In this document: one piece after another, positions 53,335 through 61,944 of the stretch
Layout: the number at the start of each line of letters is the position of its first letter
Position numbering within the stretch: position 1 is the first letter of the stretch
Source of the DNA: Micromonospora citrea
Lineage (GTDB): Bacteria > Actinomycetota > Actinomycetes > Mycobacteriales > Micromonosporaceae
Direction: 5' to 3'
DNA length: 64,000 nucleotides
Assembly (NCBI RefSeq): GCF_900090315.1
Contig: NZ_FMHZ01000002.1
Coordinates: 6,852,501-6,916,500, forward strand
The notes under the pieces: generated by a model
Databases searched by the model: none
What the model was told of the DNA's origin: nothing
What the model saw: only the letters and a program-made list of their open reading frames with translations
Program-made: the position numbers and the translations under genes

Positions 53335-54450
53335 GTGGGATCCGAGGAGCTGTATCCGCCGCAGCGGCTGGCCGCCGCGCAGCGCGCCACCGCCGCCGCC
53401 GGGCTGGACGCGCTGCTGCTCAGCCCCGGCTCGGACCTGCGCTACCTGACCGGCTACGACGCGCACGCCGGCGAGCGGCTGACCTGCCTGGTGCTGCCCG
53501 CCGAGGGCGACCCGACGCTGATCGTGCCGGCCCTGGAACGGCCGGCCGCGGAGGCGTCCCCGGCCCCGGCCACCGGCGTGCGGATCGTCGACCACGCCGA
53601 CGGCGCCGACCCGTACCCCCTCGTCACCGCCGCCCTCGGCGGGCCCGTCACGGCGGTCGGGCTGGCCGACCGGATGTGGGCCGAGCAGGTCCTCGCCCTG
53701 CGCGCGGCGCTGCCCGGCGCGACCCAGCGGCTGGCCTCCGAGGTGCTGCGCGAGCTGCGGATCCGCAAGTCCCCGGCCGAGGTCGCGGCGCTGGCCGAGG
53801 CGGGCGCGGCGATCGACGCGGTGCACGAACGGATGGGACGGTGGCTGCGGCCCGGCCGCACCGAGGCGGAGGTCGCCACCGACATCGCCGCGGCGATCCG
53901 CGCCGCCGGCCACGTCACCGTGGACTTCGTGATCGTCGCCGCCGGCCCCAACGGCGCCAGCCCGCACCACGGCACCTCCGACCGGCCGATCGGCGCCGGC
54001 GAGCCGGTGGTGGTCGACATCGGCGGCACCATGCCCTCGGGCTACCGCTCGGACTGCACCCGCACCTACGTCGTCGGCGGCCCGCCGCCGGCCGAGTTCG
54101 TCGACTACTACGCGGTGCTGCACGCCGCCCAGCGCGCGGCGGTGGCCGCCGTCCGCCCCGGGGTGACCGCCGAGGCCGTCGACACCGCCGCGCGGGAGCC
54201 GATCACCGCCGCCGGCCACGGCCCCGCGTTCCTGCACCGCACCGGCCACGGCATCGGCCTGGACGGCCACGAGGAGCCGTACGTGGTGGCGGGCAACGCC
54301 CGCCCGCTCGAGGCGGGGATGGCGTTCTCCGTCGAACCGGGCATCTACCTGGCGGGCCGGCACGGCGCCCGCATCGAGGACATCGTCGTCTGCACCACGG
54401 ACGGCGTGCAACGGCTCAACACCACCCCCACGGAGCTCATCGCGCTATGA
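53335..54450 (+). CDS. M24-family Xaa-Pro peptidase
   Basis: This 371-residue cytosolic metallopeptidase removes N-terminal residues before proline or splits Xaa-Pro dipeptides. An N-terminal creatinase-type domain (residues about 1-150) precedes the pita-bread fold. The five metal ligands are visible: PVVVDIGG (Asp), SDCTRTYV (Asp), LHRTGHGIG (His), FSVEPGIY (Glu) and ARIEDIVV (Glu). It matches the position of mycobacterial pepE downstream of the exonuclease gene. Overlaps the acyl-CoA dehydrogenase by four bases (ATGA). Confidence 0.94.
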   Translation: MGSEELYPPQRLAAAQRATAAAGLDALLLSPGSDLRYLTGYDAHAGERLTCLVLPAEGDPTLIVPALERPAAEASPAPATGVRIVDHADGADPYPLVTAALGGPVTAVGLADRMWAEQVLALRAALPGATQRLASEVLRELRIRKSPAEVAALAEAGAAIDAVHERMGRWLRPGRTEAEVATDIAAAIRAAGHVTVDFVIVAAGPNGASPHHGTSDRPIGAGEPVVVDIGGTMPSGYRSDCTRTYVVGGPPPAEFVDYYAVLHAAQRAAVAAVRPGVTAEAVDTAAREPITAAGHGPAFLHRTGHGIGLDGHEEPYVVAGNARPLEAGMAFSVEPGIYLAGRHGARIEDIVVCTTDGVQRLNTTPTELIAL

Positions 54451-55589
54451 CTGTCGACCGGATCCTCCCCACCGACGAGGCCCACGACCTGCTCGACCTC
54501 GCCACCGAACTCGCCGACCGGGAGCTCGCGCCGAACGCGGCCGGGTTCGAGCAGCGCGCGGAGTTTCCCCGGGAGGTGCTGCGCACCCTCGGCCGGGCCG
54601 GCCTGCTCGGCCTGCCGTACGCCGAGGAGCACGGCGGTGCCGCCCAGCCGTACGAGGTCTACCTGCAGGTGCTGGAGATTCTGGCCAGCCGGTGGCTCGC
54701 GGTCGCCGAGGCGGTCAGCGTGCACACCCTGTCCTGCTACCCGCTGGCCCAGTTCGGCACCGACGAGCAGCGAAAGCTGCTGCCCGACATGATCGGCGGC
54801 GAACTGCTCGGCGCGTACTGCCTCTCGGAGCCGCAGGGCGGGTCGGACGCCGCCTCGCTGGCCACGAAGGCCGTTCGCGACGGCGACTCCTACGTGGTGA
54901 CCGGCACCAAGGCGTGGATCACCCATGCCCGGGTCGCGGACTTCTACAACGTCTTCTGCCGCACCGGCGGCCCCGGCCCGAAGGGCATCTCCTGCCTGCT
55001 GGCCGACCGGGGCACGGCGGGCATCACGCCGCAGGCGGCGGAGCGGACGATGGGCCTGCACGCCTCGCCGGTGGCGCAGATCGCCTTCGACGACGCCCGG
55101 GTGCCGGCGGAGCGGCTGATCGGTGGGGAGGGGATGGGCTTCACCATCGCCATGTCCGCCCTGGACTCGGGGCGCCTCGGCATCGCCGCCTGTGCGGTGG
55201 GGCTGGCCCAGGCGGCGCTGGACTACGCGGTCGGCTACGCCCGGGAGCGTCAGCAGTTCGGCAGGGCGATCATCGACTTCCAGGGGCTGGGCTTCCTGCT
55301 CGCCGACGCGGCCACCCAGATCTCCGCGGCCCGGGCTTTGACCCTGGCCGCGGCCCGGCTGCGCGACGCCGGCCGGCCGTACTCGACCGAGGCGGCGAAG
55401 GCGAAGCTCTTCGCCACCGACGTGGCGATGCGGGTCACCACCGACGCGGTGCAGGTGCTCGGCGGCGCCGGCTACGTGGCGGACCACCCGGTGGAGCGCT
55501 ACATGCGCGAGGCCAAGGTGCTGCAGATCGTCGAGGGCACCAACCAGATCCAGCGGCTGGTCATCTCCCGGGCCCTGGCGAAGGGCTGA
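54447..55589 (+). CDS. Acyl-CoA dehydrogenase
   Basis: This 380-residue flavoenzyme oxidises an acyl-CoA thioester to the 2-enoyl form and passes electrons to ETF. Landmarks are the FAD-binding CLSEPQGGSDAASLAT and AWITHARVADF, the ERQQFGRAIIDFQGLGF region, and the C-terminal EGTNQIQRLVISRALAKG, whose Glu is at the catalytic position of short- and medium-chain enzymes. Chain length cannot be deduced. The ATG overlaps the M24 stop, so it is co-translated, although the two functions are unrelated. Confidence 0.95.
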   Translation: MTVDRILPTDEAHDLLDLATELADRELAPNAAGFEQRAEFPREVLRTLGRAGLLGLPYAEEHGGAAQPYEVYLQVLEILASRWLAVAEAVSVHTLSCYPLAQFGTDEQRKLLPDMIGGELLGAYCLSEPQGGSDAASLATKAVRDGDSYVVTGTKAWITHARVADFYNVFCRTGGPGPKGISCLLADRGTAGITPQAAERTMGLHASPVAQIAFDDARVPAERLIGGEGMGFTIAMSALDSGRLGIAACAVGLAQAALDYAVGYARERQQFGRAIIDFQGLGFLLADAATQISAARALTLAAARLRDAGRPYSTEAAKAKLFATDVAMRVTTDAVQVLGGAGYVADHPVERYMREAKVLQIVEGTNQIQRLVISRALAKG

Positions 55590-55660
55590 TCGCGGCGCAC
55601 CGCGCGTGCGCCGCGTCGTGCCGGCGGGGGTCCGTCGTCGCAGCCGCGCCGTTTTCCCGG

Positions 55661-55666
55661 TAGGTT
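55661..55666 (+). promoter_or_regulatory. -10 element TAGGTT of the Lrp/AsnC gene
   Basis: TAGGTT ends seven bases before GTG 55674. Confidence 0.5.
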
Positions 55667-55673
55667 GCACGCC

Positions 55674-56180
55674 GTGGAGGAGATCGACCGTGCCATCGTC
55701 GCCGCGCTGACCGCTGACGGTCGGCTGTCGTACACGGACCTCGCGGAGAAGGTGGGCCTGTCGGTGTCCGCCGTGCACCAGCGGGTCCGCCGGCTGGAGC
55801 AGCGCGGCGTCATCAGGGGGTACGCCGCCCGGGTCTCCTTCGAGGCCCTGGACCTGCCGCTGACCGCGTTCGTGGCGATCCGGCCGTTCGACCCGTCGCA
55901 GCCGGACGACGCGCCGGAGCGGCTGGCCCACCTGCCGGAGATCGACTCGTGCTACTCGGTGGCGGGGGAGGACTTCTACCTGCTGCTGGTGCGGGTGGCC
56001 AGCCCGGCCGACCTGGAGCGGGTGCTGCAGGAGATCCGGACGGCGGCGAACGTGACCACCCGCACGACGGTGGTGCTGTCGACCCCGTACGAGAACCGGC
56101 CGCCGAAGATCAGTGCCGAGCCCCCGGCTCGGCCGCGGTCCCGGGTGCCGGGGGAACCGGCTGGTTCCACCGCAGGATGA
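55674..56180 (+). CDS. Lrp/AsnC-family transcriptional regulator
   Basis: This 168-residue regulator has the AsnC winged helix-turn-helix (EEIDRAIVAALTADGRLSYTDLAEKVGLSVSAVHQRVRRLEQRGVIRGYAA) and the RAM ligand-binding domain (CYSVAGEDFYLLLVRVASPADLERVL), which senses amino acids in octamers. A Pro/Arg-rich tail of about 30 residues follows. It lies two genes and about 1.5 kb from the lysine-catabolic locus and could sense lysine for it, an inference from family habit. Its 3' end overlaps the next, opposite gene by 71 bases. Confidence 0.93.
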   Translation: MEEIDRAIVAALTADGRLSYTDLAEKVGLSVSAVHQRVRRLEQRGVIRGYAARVSFEALDLPLTAFVAIRPFDPSQPDDAPERLAHLPEIDSCYSVAGEDFYLLLVRVASPADLERVLQEIRTAANVTTRTTVVLSTPYENRPPKISAEPPARPRSRVPGEPAGSTAG

Positions 56181-56721
56181 CCCGCCGGCCGTGCTCGTGG
56201 CCGAGCACGCTGACGGTTGCGGTGTCCAACCGCAGGAGGCCGCCGGCCGACGGCGGCAGGCCCACCCAGCGGGCGCCGAGCACCCGCAGGCTGTGCGCGT
56301 GCCCGACGAGGGCGACGGTGCCCCGGTCGAGCAGCGGGTGGATCCGGGCGAGTACGCGGTCGAGGCGTTCGCCGACCTCGCTGGGGGACTCCCCGCCGGG
56401 GCAGCCGTCGGCCCAGAGGTTCCAGCTCGGGTGCTCGTCGTGGATGTCGGCGGTGGTGCGCCCCTCGTAGTCGCCGTAGTGCCACTCGGCGAGGTCGTCG
56501 TCGGTGCCGGTGACGGCGAGCCCGGCGAGCTGCGCGGTGTGCAGCGCCCGGGCGCGGGGGCTGGTCAGGACTGCGGCGAGTTGCCGGCCGGCGAGGAACC
56601 GGCCGAGGGCGCGGGCCTGCCGCTCGCCGTCGGGGGTGAGCGGGAGGTCGGTGTACGAGGTGTGCCGGCGGCTGGCGCTCCAGGTGGTCTCGCCGTGCCG
56701 GATCAGCAGGAGGTCGCCCAT
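56110..56721 (-). CDS. Histidine phosphatase (phosphoglycerate-mutase-like)
   Basis: This 203-residue protein has the RHG motif LLLIRHGETTWS near residues 5-16, the second His in LVGHAHSLRVLGAR, the acidic residue in LAEWHYGDYEGRT, and the arginine in SPRARALHTA. These mark a cofactor-independent phosphatase of the phosphoglycerate-mutase superfamily, closest by wording to fructose-bisphosphatase or acid-phosphatase types. Substrate unknown. ATG 56721 is chosen because upstream in-frame codons would add a Pro/Cys-containing extension before the first strand. Its 3' end runs into the Lrp gene tail. Confidence 0.92.
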   Translation of the reverse strand: MGDLLLIRHGETTWSASRRHTSYTDLPLTPDGERQARALGRFLAGRQLAAVLTSPRARALHTAQLAGLAVTGTDDDLAEWHYGDYEGRTTADIHDEHPSWNLWADGCPGGESPSEVGERLDRVLARIHPLLDRGTVALVGHAHSLRVLGARWVGLPPSAGGLLRLDTATVSVLGHEHGRRVILRWNQPVPPAPGTAAEPGARH

Positions 56722-56888
56722 CGGCCCAGTCAACCAGACACACGGCACCCCCGTGCACCTAGTGTCCTAGGATGCCCTGCCGGGTGTGCGCTGGCACACC
56801 ACGAAACAGTTTCCCGGCAGCGACACCGGGAAACCGGGCAGGAAGCGTCGGGGAGGCCCTCGACGGGCGCACCAGCAGAGGAGGCGAC

Positions 56889-57083
56889 ATGAGCTTCACC
56901 GACAAGGCGAAGAACAAGGTCGAGCAGCTCACCGGGGCGGCCAAGGAGCGGATCGGCGACGCCACCGACAACGAGCGGTTGCGCGGCGAGGGCGCCGCGC
57001 AGCAGCAGGACGCGCGCGCCCGCCAGGCCGGCGAGCACGTGAAGGACGCCGGTCGCGACGTGCGGGACGCCTTCACGAGGTGA
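56889..57083 (+). CDS. CsbD-family stress protein
   Basis: This 64-residue, highly charged helical protein starts MSFTDKAKNKVEQLTGAAKERIGDATDNERLRGEG, the CsbD signature (KxxGxxKExxGxxTxxxxLxxxG). Members are abundant under general stress, but their action is unknown. A strong ribosome site (GAGGAGGCGAC) precedes the ATG, and a perfect palindrome terminates the gene. Confidence 0.92.
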   Translation: MSFTDKAKNKVEQLTGAAKERIGDATDNERLRGEGAAQQQDARARQAGEHVKDAGRDVRDAFTR

Positions 57084-57092
57084 CCCGTGGTT

Positions 57093-57132
57093 CGCGGTGC
57101 GGCCGCCGGCACGTGCCGGCGGCCGCACCGCG
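57093..57132. terminator. Perfect 40-bp palindrome terminator
   Basis: Two 20-base arms (57093-57112, 57113-57132) are exact reverse complements with no spacer, ten bases after the CsbD stop. Its centre reads GGCACGTGCC. An unusually long perfect palindrome; the likely role is terminator. Confidence 0.75.
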
Positions 57133-57245
57133 TCAGGCCCGGCGTTCTCTTCGACGCTGCTGCGTTCGGGCGGGAGCGGTCACCGGGGCGCGAACGCGTG
57201 GCATCCTCATCGACAGTTGTCACCGTCTTCTGGAGGATGTCCCGC

Positions 57246-57635
57246 ATGCGATCTCGGTTGCTCTCCAGCGCGTCCGCACTGGCGCTCGTCGTGGGCGGCT
57301 CGGTGCTGGCGCTGATGCCCGCCAGCCCGGCCAGCGCGCACTGCTCCGGCCACGGCACCCACCCGGATCTGTACAGCGGGGGCGCCATCTCGTTCGGCAA
57401 CGGAAGCAACATCCGGGCGTACCCGCACGTCGACTGTGCCAGCCGCGGGCTCGGTTACCCGGGTCAGGGGATCGACGTCCACTGCGCGACCTACACCAAC
57501 GCGCTCTGGATCTTCCTCCGCAACACGACGACCGGCGTCAACGGGTGGTCCCGGCTGGACGCGCTCAACGTCTCGCAGCCCACCACCATCGCCGACTGTT
57601 CGAGCGCGGTCGCCACCACGCACCGGGTGGCCTGA
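57246..57635 (+). CDS. Small secreted SH3-like protein
   Basis: This 129-residue protein has a Sec signal peptide (SSASALALVVGGSVLALMPASPASA) with cleavage after ASA, giving a mature protein of about 95 residues. Four cysteines (HCSG, VDCAS, VHCAT, ADCSS) could form two disulfides. The repeats GNGSNIRAYPHVDCASRGLGYPGQGIDVHC resemble a bacterial SH3-like fold (SH3b), used for wall binding. ATG 57246 is preferred over ATG 57237 because GGAGG abuts the latter. Function unknown. Confidence 0.8.
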   Translation: MRSRLLSSASALALVVGGSVLALMPASPASAHCSGHGTHPDLYSGGAISFGNGSNIRAYPHVDCASRGLGYPGQGIDVHCATYTNALWIFLRNTTTGVNGWSRLDALNVSQPTTIADCSSAVATTHRVA

Positions 57636-57641
57636 GCGGCG

Positions 57642-57691
57642 GACACGCGTCACCCCCGGGCCGGCGGGCGGCTCCGGGGGTGACGCGTGTC
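57642..57691. terminator. Bidirectional terminator, 18-bp stem
   Basis: GACACGCGTCACCCCCGG at 57642-57659 pairs perfectly with 57674-57691, between the converging secreted-protein gene and kamA. Confidence 0.85.
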
Positions 57692-57697
57692 GGCGGG

Positions 57698-59107
57698 TCA
57701 GTCCTCGATGCGGTGGTCGGCCCACCACTTCTGCCCGGTCTCGGGCAGGGTGTCGATCGGGTCGTAGTAGGCGTAGCGCTTGTTGAGCGCCTCCAGGTCG
57801 GCCGACTCGATGGAGGTGCGGTAGTTCTTCGTCCAGTAGGAGATGCCGCGCTCGCGGTCGTACTCGGTGAGCATGTGCACCCAGCGCTTGCCGACGAAGG
57901 GGACGTCACAGACGATGCGCGGGGTGGCGTAGCCGGGCAGGTAGCCCATGATGTCGTGCTGGAGCTGCTGGGCGTGCCAGACCGGGACCCGCCAGTGCTC
58001 GGCGTTGGGGATCATGTCGCACATGTAGAAGTAGTACGGCAGGATGCCGGCCTCGCCCTGGAGGGCGAAGCAGAGGTCGAGCAGGTCGGGGGCGGTGGCG
58101 TTGACGCCGCGCATGAGCACGCCCTGGTTGCGGACGTCGCGTACGCCGACGTCGAGGGCGGTCTGGGCGGCCTTGGCGACCAGCGGGGTGAGCGACTGGG
58201 CGTGGTTGACGTGGGTGTGGATGGCGAGGTTGACCCCGCGGCGGGCGGCGGTGCGGGCGACACGTTCGAGGCCCTCGACGACGTCGGGCTGGAGCCAGTG
58301 CTGGGGCAGGCCCATGAGGGCCTTGGTGGCGAGCCGGATGTCGCGGACGGTCTCCAGTTCGAGCAGCCGCATCAGGTAGGACTCGAGGTTGCGCCACGGG
58401 ACGTTGGCCACGTCGCCGCCGGAGACGACGACGTCGCGGACGCCGGGGTGGGCCTTGAGGTAGCTGATGTGGGCGTCGTAGCGGTCGACGGGCTTGAGGG
58501 TGAGCTTGAGCTTGTCGACGGCGGGGGTGGAGTTGCCCACGAGGTCCATGCGGGTGCAGTGGCCGCAGTACTGCGGGCAGGTGGAGAGCAGTTCGGCGAG
58601 GACCTTGGTGGGGTAGCGGTGGGTGAGGCCCTCGGCGACCCACATGTCGTGTTCGTGCAGTGAGTCGCGGCTGGCGTACGGGTGGGAGGGCCAGTCGGTG
58701 CGCCGGTCGGAGGCGACGGGGATCATGTAGCGCCGGATGGGGTCGGCGAGGAGCGCCTCGGTGGTCATCGGGGCGAACGGCACCATCGTGTTGAGCATCT
58801 GCGGCGGCACCAGCATGGACATGGTGGCCAGGGCCTTCTGGTCGGCCTCGAGGTCGGCGTAGAAGGTCTCGTCGACGAGGTCACCGAGGACGTTGCGCAG
58901 CTGCTTGATGTTCTTGACGCAGTTGACGCGCTGCCACTGGGCGTTCTCCCACTGGTCGCGGGTGACGTGGCGCCAGCCGGGGAAGCGGGTCCAGTCGGGT
59001 TCGACGAGGGGCGCGCGGCGGTATTCGTAGGGCTGTCCGGCGGTGGGGGTCGCGACCGGCGTGGAGCGGGGCGCAGGGATGGTCTCCACCGGTTGGGTCT
59101 GGGTCAC
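57698..59107 (-). CDS. kamA: Lysine 2,3-aminomutase
   Basis: KamA, 469 residues, is a radical-SAM, PLP-dependent enzyme that converts L-lysine to L-beta-lysine. The Fe-S motif is STCPQYCGHCTRM (CxxxCxxC), and the PLP/SAM stretch includes SGGDVANVPW and RLATKALMGLP. It is about 50 residues longer than clostridial KamA, mostly at the N terminus. With kdd, kamD and kamE divergent from it, a lysine catabolic route to 3,5-diaminohexanoate is likely. Beta-lysine also feeds antibiotics and osmolytes, which is an alternative. GTG 59107 follows GAGGAGGGGCC. Confidence 0.93.
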   Translation of the reverse strand: MTQTQPVETIPAPRSTPVATPTAGQPYEYRRAPLVEPDWTRFPGWRHVTRDQWENAQWQRVNCVKNIKQLRNVLGDLVDETFYADLEADQKALATMSMLVPPQMLNTMVPFAPMTTEALLADPIRRYMIPVASDRRTDWPSHPYASRDSLHEHDMWVAEGLTHRYPTKVLAELLSTCPQYCGHCTRMDLVGNSTPAVDKLKLTLKPVDRYDAHISYLKAHPGVRDVVVSGGDVANVPWRNLESYLMRLLELETVRDIRLATKALMGLPQHWLQPDVVEGLERVARTAARRGVNLAIHTHVNHAQSLTPLVAKAAQTALDVGVRDVRNQGVLMRGVNATAPDLLDLCFALQGEAGILPYYFYMCDMIPNAEHWRVPVWHAQQLQHDIMGYLPGYATPRIVCDVPFVGKRWVHMLTEYDRERGISYWTKNYRTSIESADLEALNKRYAYYDPIDTLPETGQKWWADHRIED

Positions 59108-59250
59108 GGCCCCTCCTCGAAGTGGTGTGGTTGATCAGCGGTTCCGAAGGCTACTGGAAAATATGCGGTGAAGAAATTAGTCTGCCGGAAGTTTTCCCGC
59201 TACGCGAGCCCTGGTCGGGGCTTCGGGCGGCTTTGACAGGGGAGGTCGGC
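59108..59250. promoter_or_regulatory. Divergent control region of kamA and kdd
   Basis: This 143-base gap is AT-richer than its surroundings (GGAAAATATGCGGTGAAGAAATTAG in part). Inverted TTCCG/CGGAA elements frame it near 59141 and 59184. Lrp/AsnC-type control from the regulator at 55674 is an inference. No clear -35/-10 pair is proposed. Confidence 0.35.
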
Positions 59251-60312
59251 GTGACGTCACCGGTGGGTCTGCACCGCGTTGTCGAACCGGCGGGGGTGCT
59301 GCCGCAGGCGGCGTGGCGGCTGGACGCGCGCCCGGAGATCGCGGCGAACGAGGTTCGTATCCGGGTGGAGCGGTTGAACCTGGACGCGGCGAGCTTCCGG
59401 CAGTTGTGGGAGAAGCACGGCGGTGACGGCGACGCGGTCCGCGCCGAGGTCCTGGAGATCGTGTCGGCCCGGGGGAAGATGCAGAATCCGGTGACCGGGT
59501 CCGGTGGCATGTTGATCGGCACGGTAGAGGAGGCGGGGCGGCGTTCCCCGTTGGGGCTGAAGCCGGGGCAGCGGGTGGCGACGCTGGTGTCGCTGACGCT
59601 GACGCCGCTGACGATCCTCGACGGGCTGGCCCGCTGGGACGGGCGCAGCGAGCAGGTGCCGTGCGACGGGTACGCGATCCTGTTCGCGCGGTCGATCGCG
59701 GCGGTGCTGCCGGCGGACCTGGACCCGCAGTTGTCGCTGGCGGTGCTGGACGTGTGCGGGGCGCCGGCGTTGACGGCGCGGGTGGTGTCGCGGCACGTGG
59801 CGGACCGGGAGCGGGCGGGGGATCCGTCACCGGTGCGGGTGGCGGTGATCGGGGGCGCGGGCAAGAGCGGGTCGCTGTCGTTGGCCGCGGCGCGGCGGGC
59901 GGGCGCCGCCCGTACGGTCGGGGTGGTGCCGGTGGTGGCGGAGCGTGACGCGCTGGCGGCGGCGGGCCTGGCGGACGCGGTGGCGTTGGCCGACGCGCGG
60001 GATCCGGTGGCGTTGTCGACGGCGGTGACGACGGCGCTGGGGGCGCCGGCGGACGTGACGGTGGTGTGCGTGGACGTGCCGGGCTGCGAGCACGGGGCGG
60101 TGTTGGCGACGGCCGACGGCGGCACGGTGGTCTTCTTCTCGATGGCGACGAGTTTCGCGGCGGCGGCGTTGGGCGCGGAGGGCCTGGCGGCGGACGTGAC
60201 GATGCTGGTCGGCAACGGCTACGTGCCGGGGCACGCGGAGCTGGCGTTGGGGTTGTTGCGGTCGGAGCCGGGGGTCCGGGCGCTGTTCGAGTCGCGGTTG
60301 GCGGCAGACTGA
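59251..60312 (+). CDS. kdd: L-erythro-3,5-diaminohexanoate dehydrogenase
   Basis: This 353-residue NAD-dependent enzyme oxidatively deaminates L-erythro-3,5-diaminohexanoate, the product of KamDE. It has a Rossmann stretch ([32 protein letters not shown]) near residues 190-225 and the family strings ASFRQLWEKHGGD and QVPCDGYAILFARS. It lacks an alcohol-dehydrogenase zinc motif, as do known Kdd proteins. GTG 59251 has GGGGAGG upstream; an in-frame extension to 59122 has no support. It precedes the amidohydrolase by five bases. Confidence 0.85.
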   Translation: MTSPVGLHRVVEPAGVLPQAAWRLDARPEIAANEVRIRVERLNLDAASFRQLWEKHGGDGDAVRAEVLEIVSARGKMQNPVTGSGGMLIGTVEEAGRRSPLGLKPGQRVATLVSLTLTPLTILDGLARWDGRSEQVPCDGYAILFARSIAAVLPADLDPQLSLAVLDVCGAPALTARVVSRHVADRERAGDPSPVRVAVIGGAGKSGSLSLAAARRAGAARTVGVVPVVAERDALAAAGLADAVALADARDPVALSTAVTTALGAPADVTVVCVDVPGCEHGAVLATADGGTVVFFSMATSFAAAALGAEGLAADVTMLVGNGYVPGHAELALGLLRSEPGVRALFESRLAAD

Positions 60313-60317
60313 CTGTC

Positions 60318-61886
60318 ATGACGAACCCCTCGACTCTGTATCGCGGCGGTGTGCTGCACTGTCCGGCTGATCCGCGTGCGACGGCGCTGTTGGTGCGTGA
60401 CGGCAGGATCGCGTGGCTGGGGGTGGACGCGGACGCGCCGGTCGCCGACCGGGTGGTGGACCTGGCGGGGGCGTTGGTGACGCCGGCGTTCGTGGACGCG
60501 CACGTGCACGCGACGGACACGGGGTTGGCGTTGTCGGGGCTGGATCTGTCGGCGGTGCGGTCGGCGGGGCAGTTGCTGGACGCGGTGGCGGTGTTCGCGG
60601 CGGGGTTGCCGGCGGACGCGGTGGTGTTGGGGCACGGTTGGGACGAGTCGGGTTGGGTGGCGCCGGAGTTGCCGGACGCGGCGGCGCTGGATCGGGCGGC
60701 CGGGGGGCGGCGGGTGTATCTGTCGCAGGCGTCGATCCATTCGGCGTTGGTGTCGGCGGCGTTGCTGGCGGCGTGTCCGCAGGTGGTGTCGGCGGCGGGT
60801 TACGACGCGTCGGGTTGGCTGCGGCGTGACGCGCACCACGTGGTGCGGGCGGCGGCGTTCGCGTCGGTGACGCGGGCGCAGCGGGTGGCGGCGCAGCGGG
60901 CGGCGTTGGGGCACGCGGCGTCGCTGGGCATCGCGGCGGTGCACGAGTGCGGTGGCCCGGAGATCTCCGACGAGGAGGACTTCACGGGGCTGCTGGCGCT
61001 GTCGGGTGACGGTGTGGCGGAGGTGTACGGGTACTGGGGCGAGCTGGGGGGTGCGGCGCGGGCCCGGGAGTTGGGTGCGGTGGGTGCGGGGGGTGACCTG
61101 TTCGCCGACGGGGCGTTGGGGTCGCGTACGGCGCACGTGTCGCGGGACTACCTGGACGGCGACGGTGGTTGCGGGCACGGCTACCTGTCGGCGGAGCAGG
61201 TGCGGGATCATCTGCTGGACTGTGCGGCGCACGGCATGCAGGGCGGGTTCCACGCGATCGGTGACGCGGCGATCTCGACGGTGTTGGAGGGTTTCGCGGG
61301 CGCGGCGCGGCGGTTGGGTACGGACCGGGTGCGGGCGGCGCGGCACCGCGTGGAGCACGCGGAGATCATGAACAAGCGGTTGATCGCGGGGTTCGTGGAG
61401 TACGGGATCGTGGCGAGCATGCAGCCGGCGTTCGACCGGTTGTGGGGTGGCGCGGGCCGGATGTACGAGTCTCGGTTGGGCCTGGACCGGTCGTTGGAGT
61501 CGAACCCGATGGGGGCGATGCACGGCGTCGGGGTGGCGTTGGCGTTCGGGTCGGATTCGCCGGTGACGCCGTTGGATCCGTGGGGTTCGGTGCGGGCGGC
61601 GGTGTGGCACCACAACCCGACGCAGCGGATGAGTGTGCGGGCGGCGTTCGCGGCGCACACCCGTGGCGGGTGGCGGGCGGTGCACCTGGACAACGAGGGT
61701 GTGTTGGCGTTGGGGGCGCCGGCGACGTTCGCGGTGTGGTCGACGCCGGCGGGGGTGGACCGTGGTCTGCCGGTGCTGCTGGCCGACGACGTGGAGGCGC
61801 GGGGTCCGCTGGATCCGACGCCGTTGCCGGTGTGTCGGCGCACGGTGTTGCGCGGTGACGTGATCTACGAGGAAGGGTCTGCGTGA
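60318..61886 (+). CDS. Metal-dependent amidohydrolase (YtcJ-like)
   Basis: This 522-residue protein has the amidohydrolase-3 fold: VTPAFVDAHVHATDTG (HxH metal ligands) near residues 54-69, then VHECGGPEISDEED, GGFHAIGDAAIS with a conserved His, VEHAEIMN, and ALAFGSDSPVTPLDPWGSV with the final Asp. Substrates of this branch are poorly known (formamides, N-acyl amino acids). A place between kdd and kamD suggests a role with lysine-derived amides, or simple co-transcription. ATG 60318 is five bases after the kdd stop. Confidence 0.88.
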   Translation: MTNPSTLYRGGVLHCPADPRATALLVRDGRIAWLGVDADAPVADRVVDLAGALVTPAFVDAHVHATDTGLALSGLDLSAVRSAGQLLDAVAVFAAGLPADAVVLGHGWDESGWVAPELPDAAALDRAAGGRRVYLSQASIHSALVSAALLAACPQVVSAAGYDASGWLRRDAHHVVRAAAFASVTRAQRVAAQRAALGHAASLGIAAVHECGGPEISDEEDFTGLLALSGDGVAEVYGYWGELGGAARARELGAVGAGGDLFADGALGSRTAHVSRDYLDGDGGCGHGYLSAEQVRDHLLDCAAHGMQGGFHAIGDAAISTVLEGFAGAARRLGTDRVRAARHRVEHAEIMNKRLIAGFVEYGIVASMQPAFDRLWGGAGRMYESRLGLDRSLESNPMGAMHGVGVALAFGSDSPVTPLDPWGSVRAAVWHHNPTQRMSVRAAFAAHTRGGWRAVHLDNEGVLALGAPATFAVWSTPAGVDRGLPVLLADDVEARGPLDPTPLPVCRRTVLRGDVIYEEGSA

Positions 61887-61944
61887 GCATCCATCGGTAC
61901 GGCGTGGGCGGGTGCGTCTTCGCCGGGTGTGGCGGGGTGAGGGC

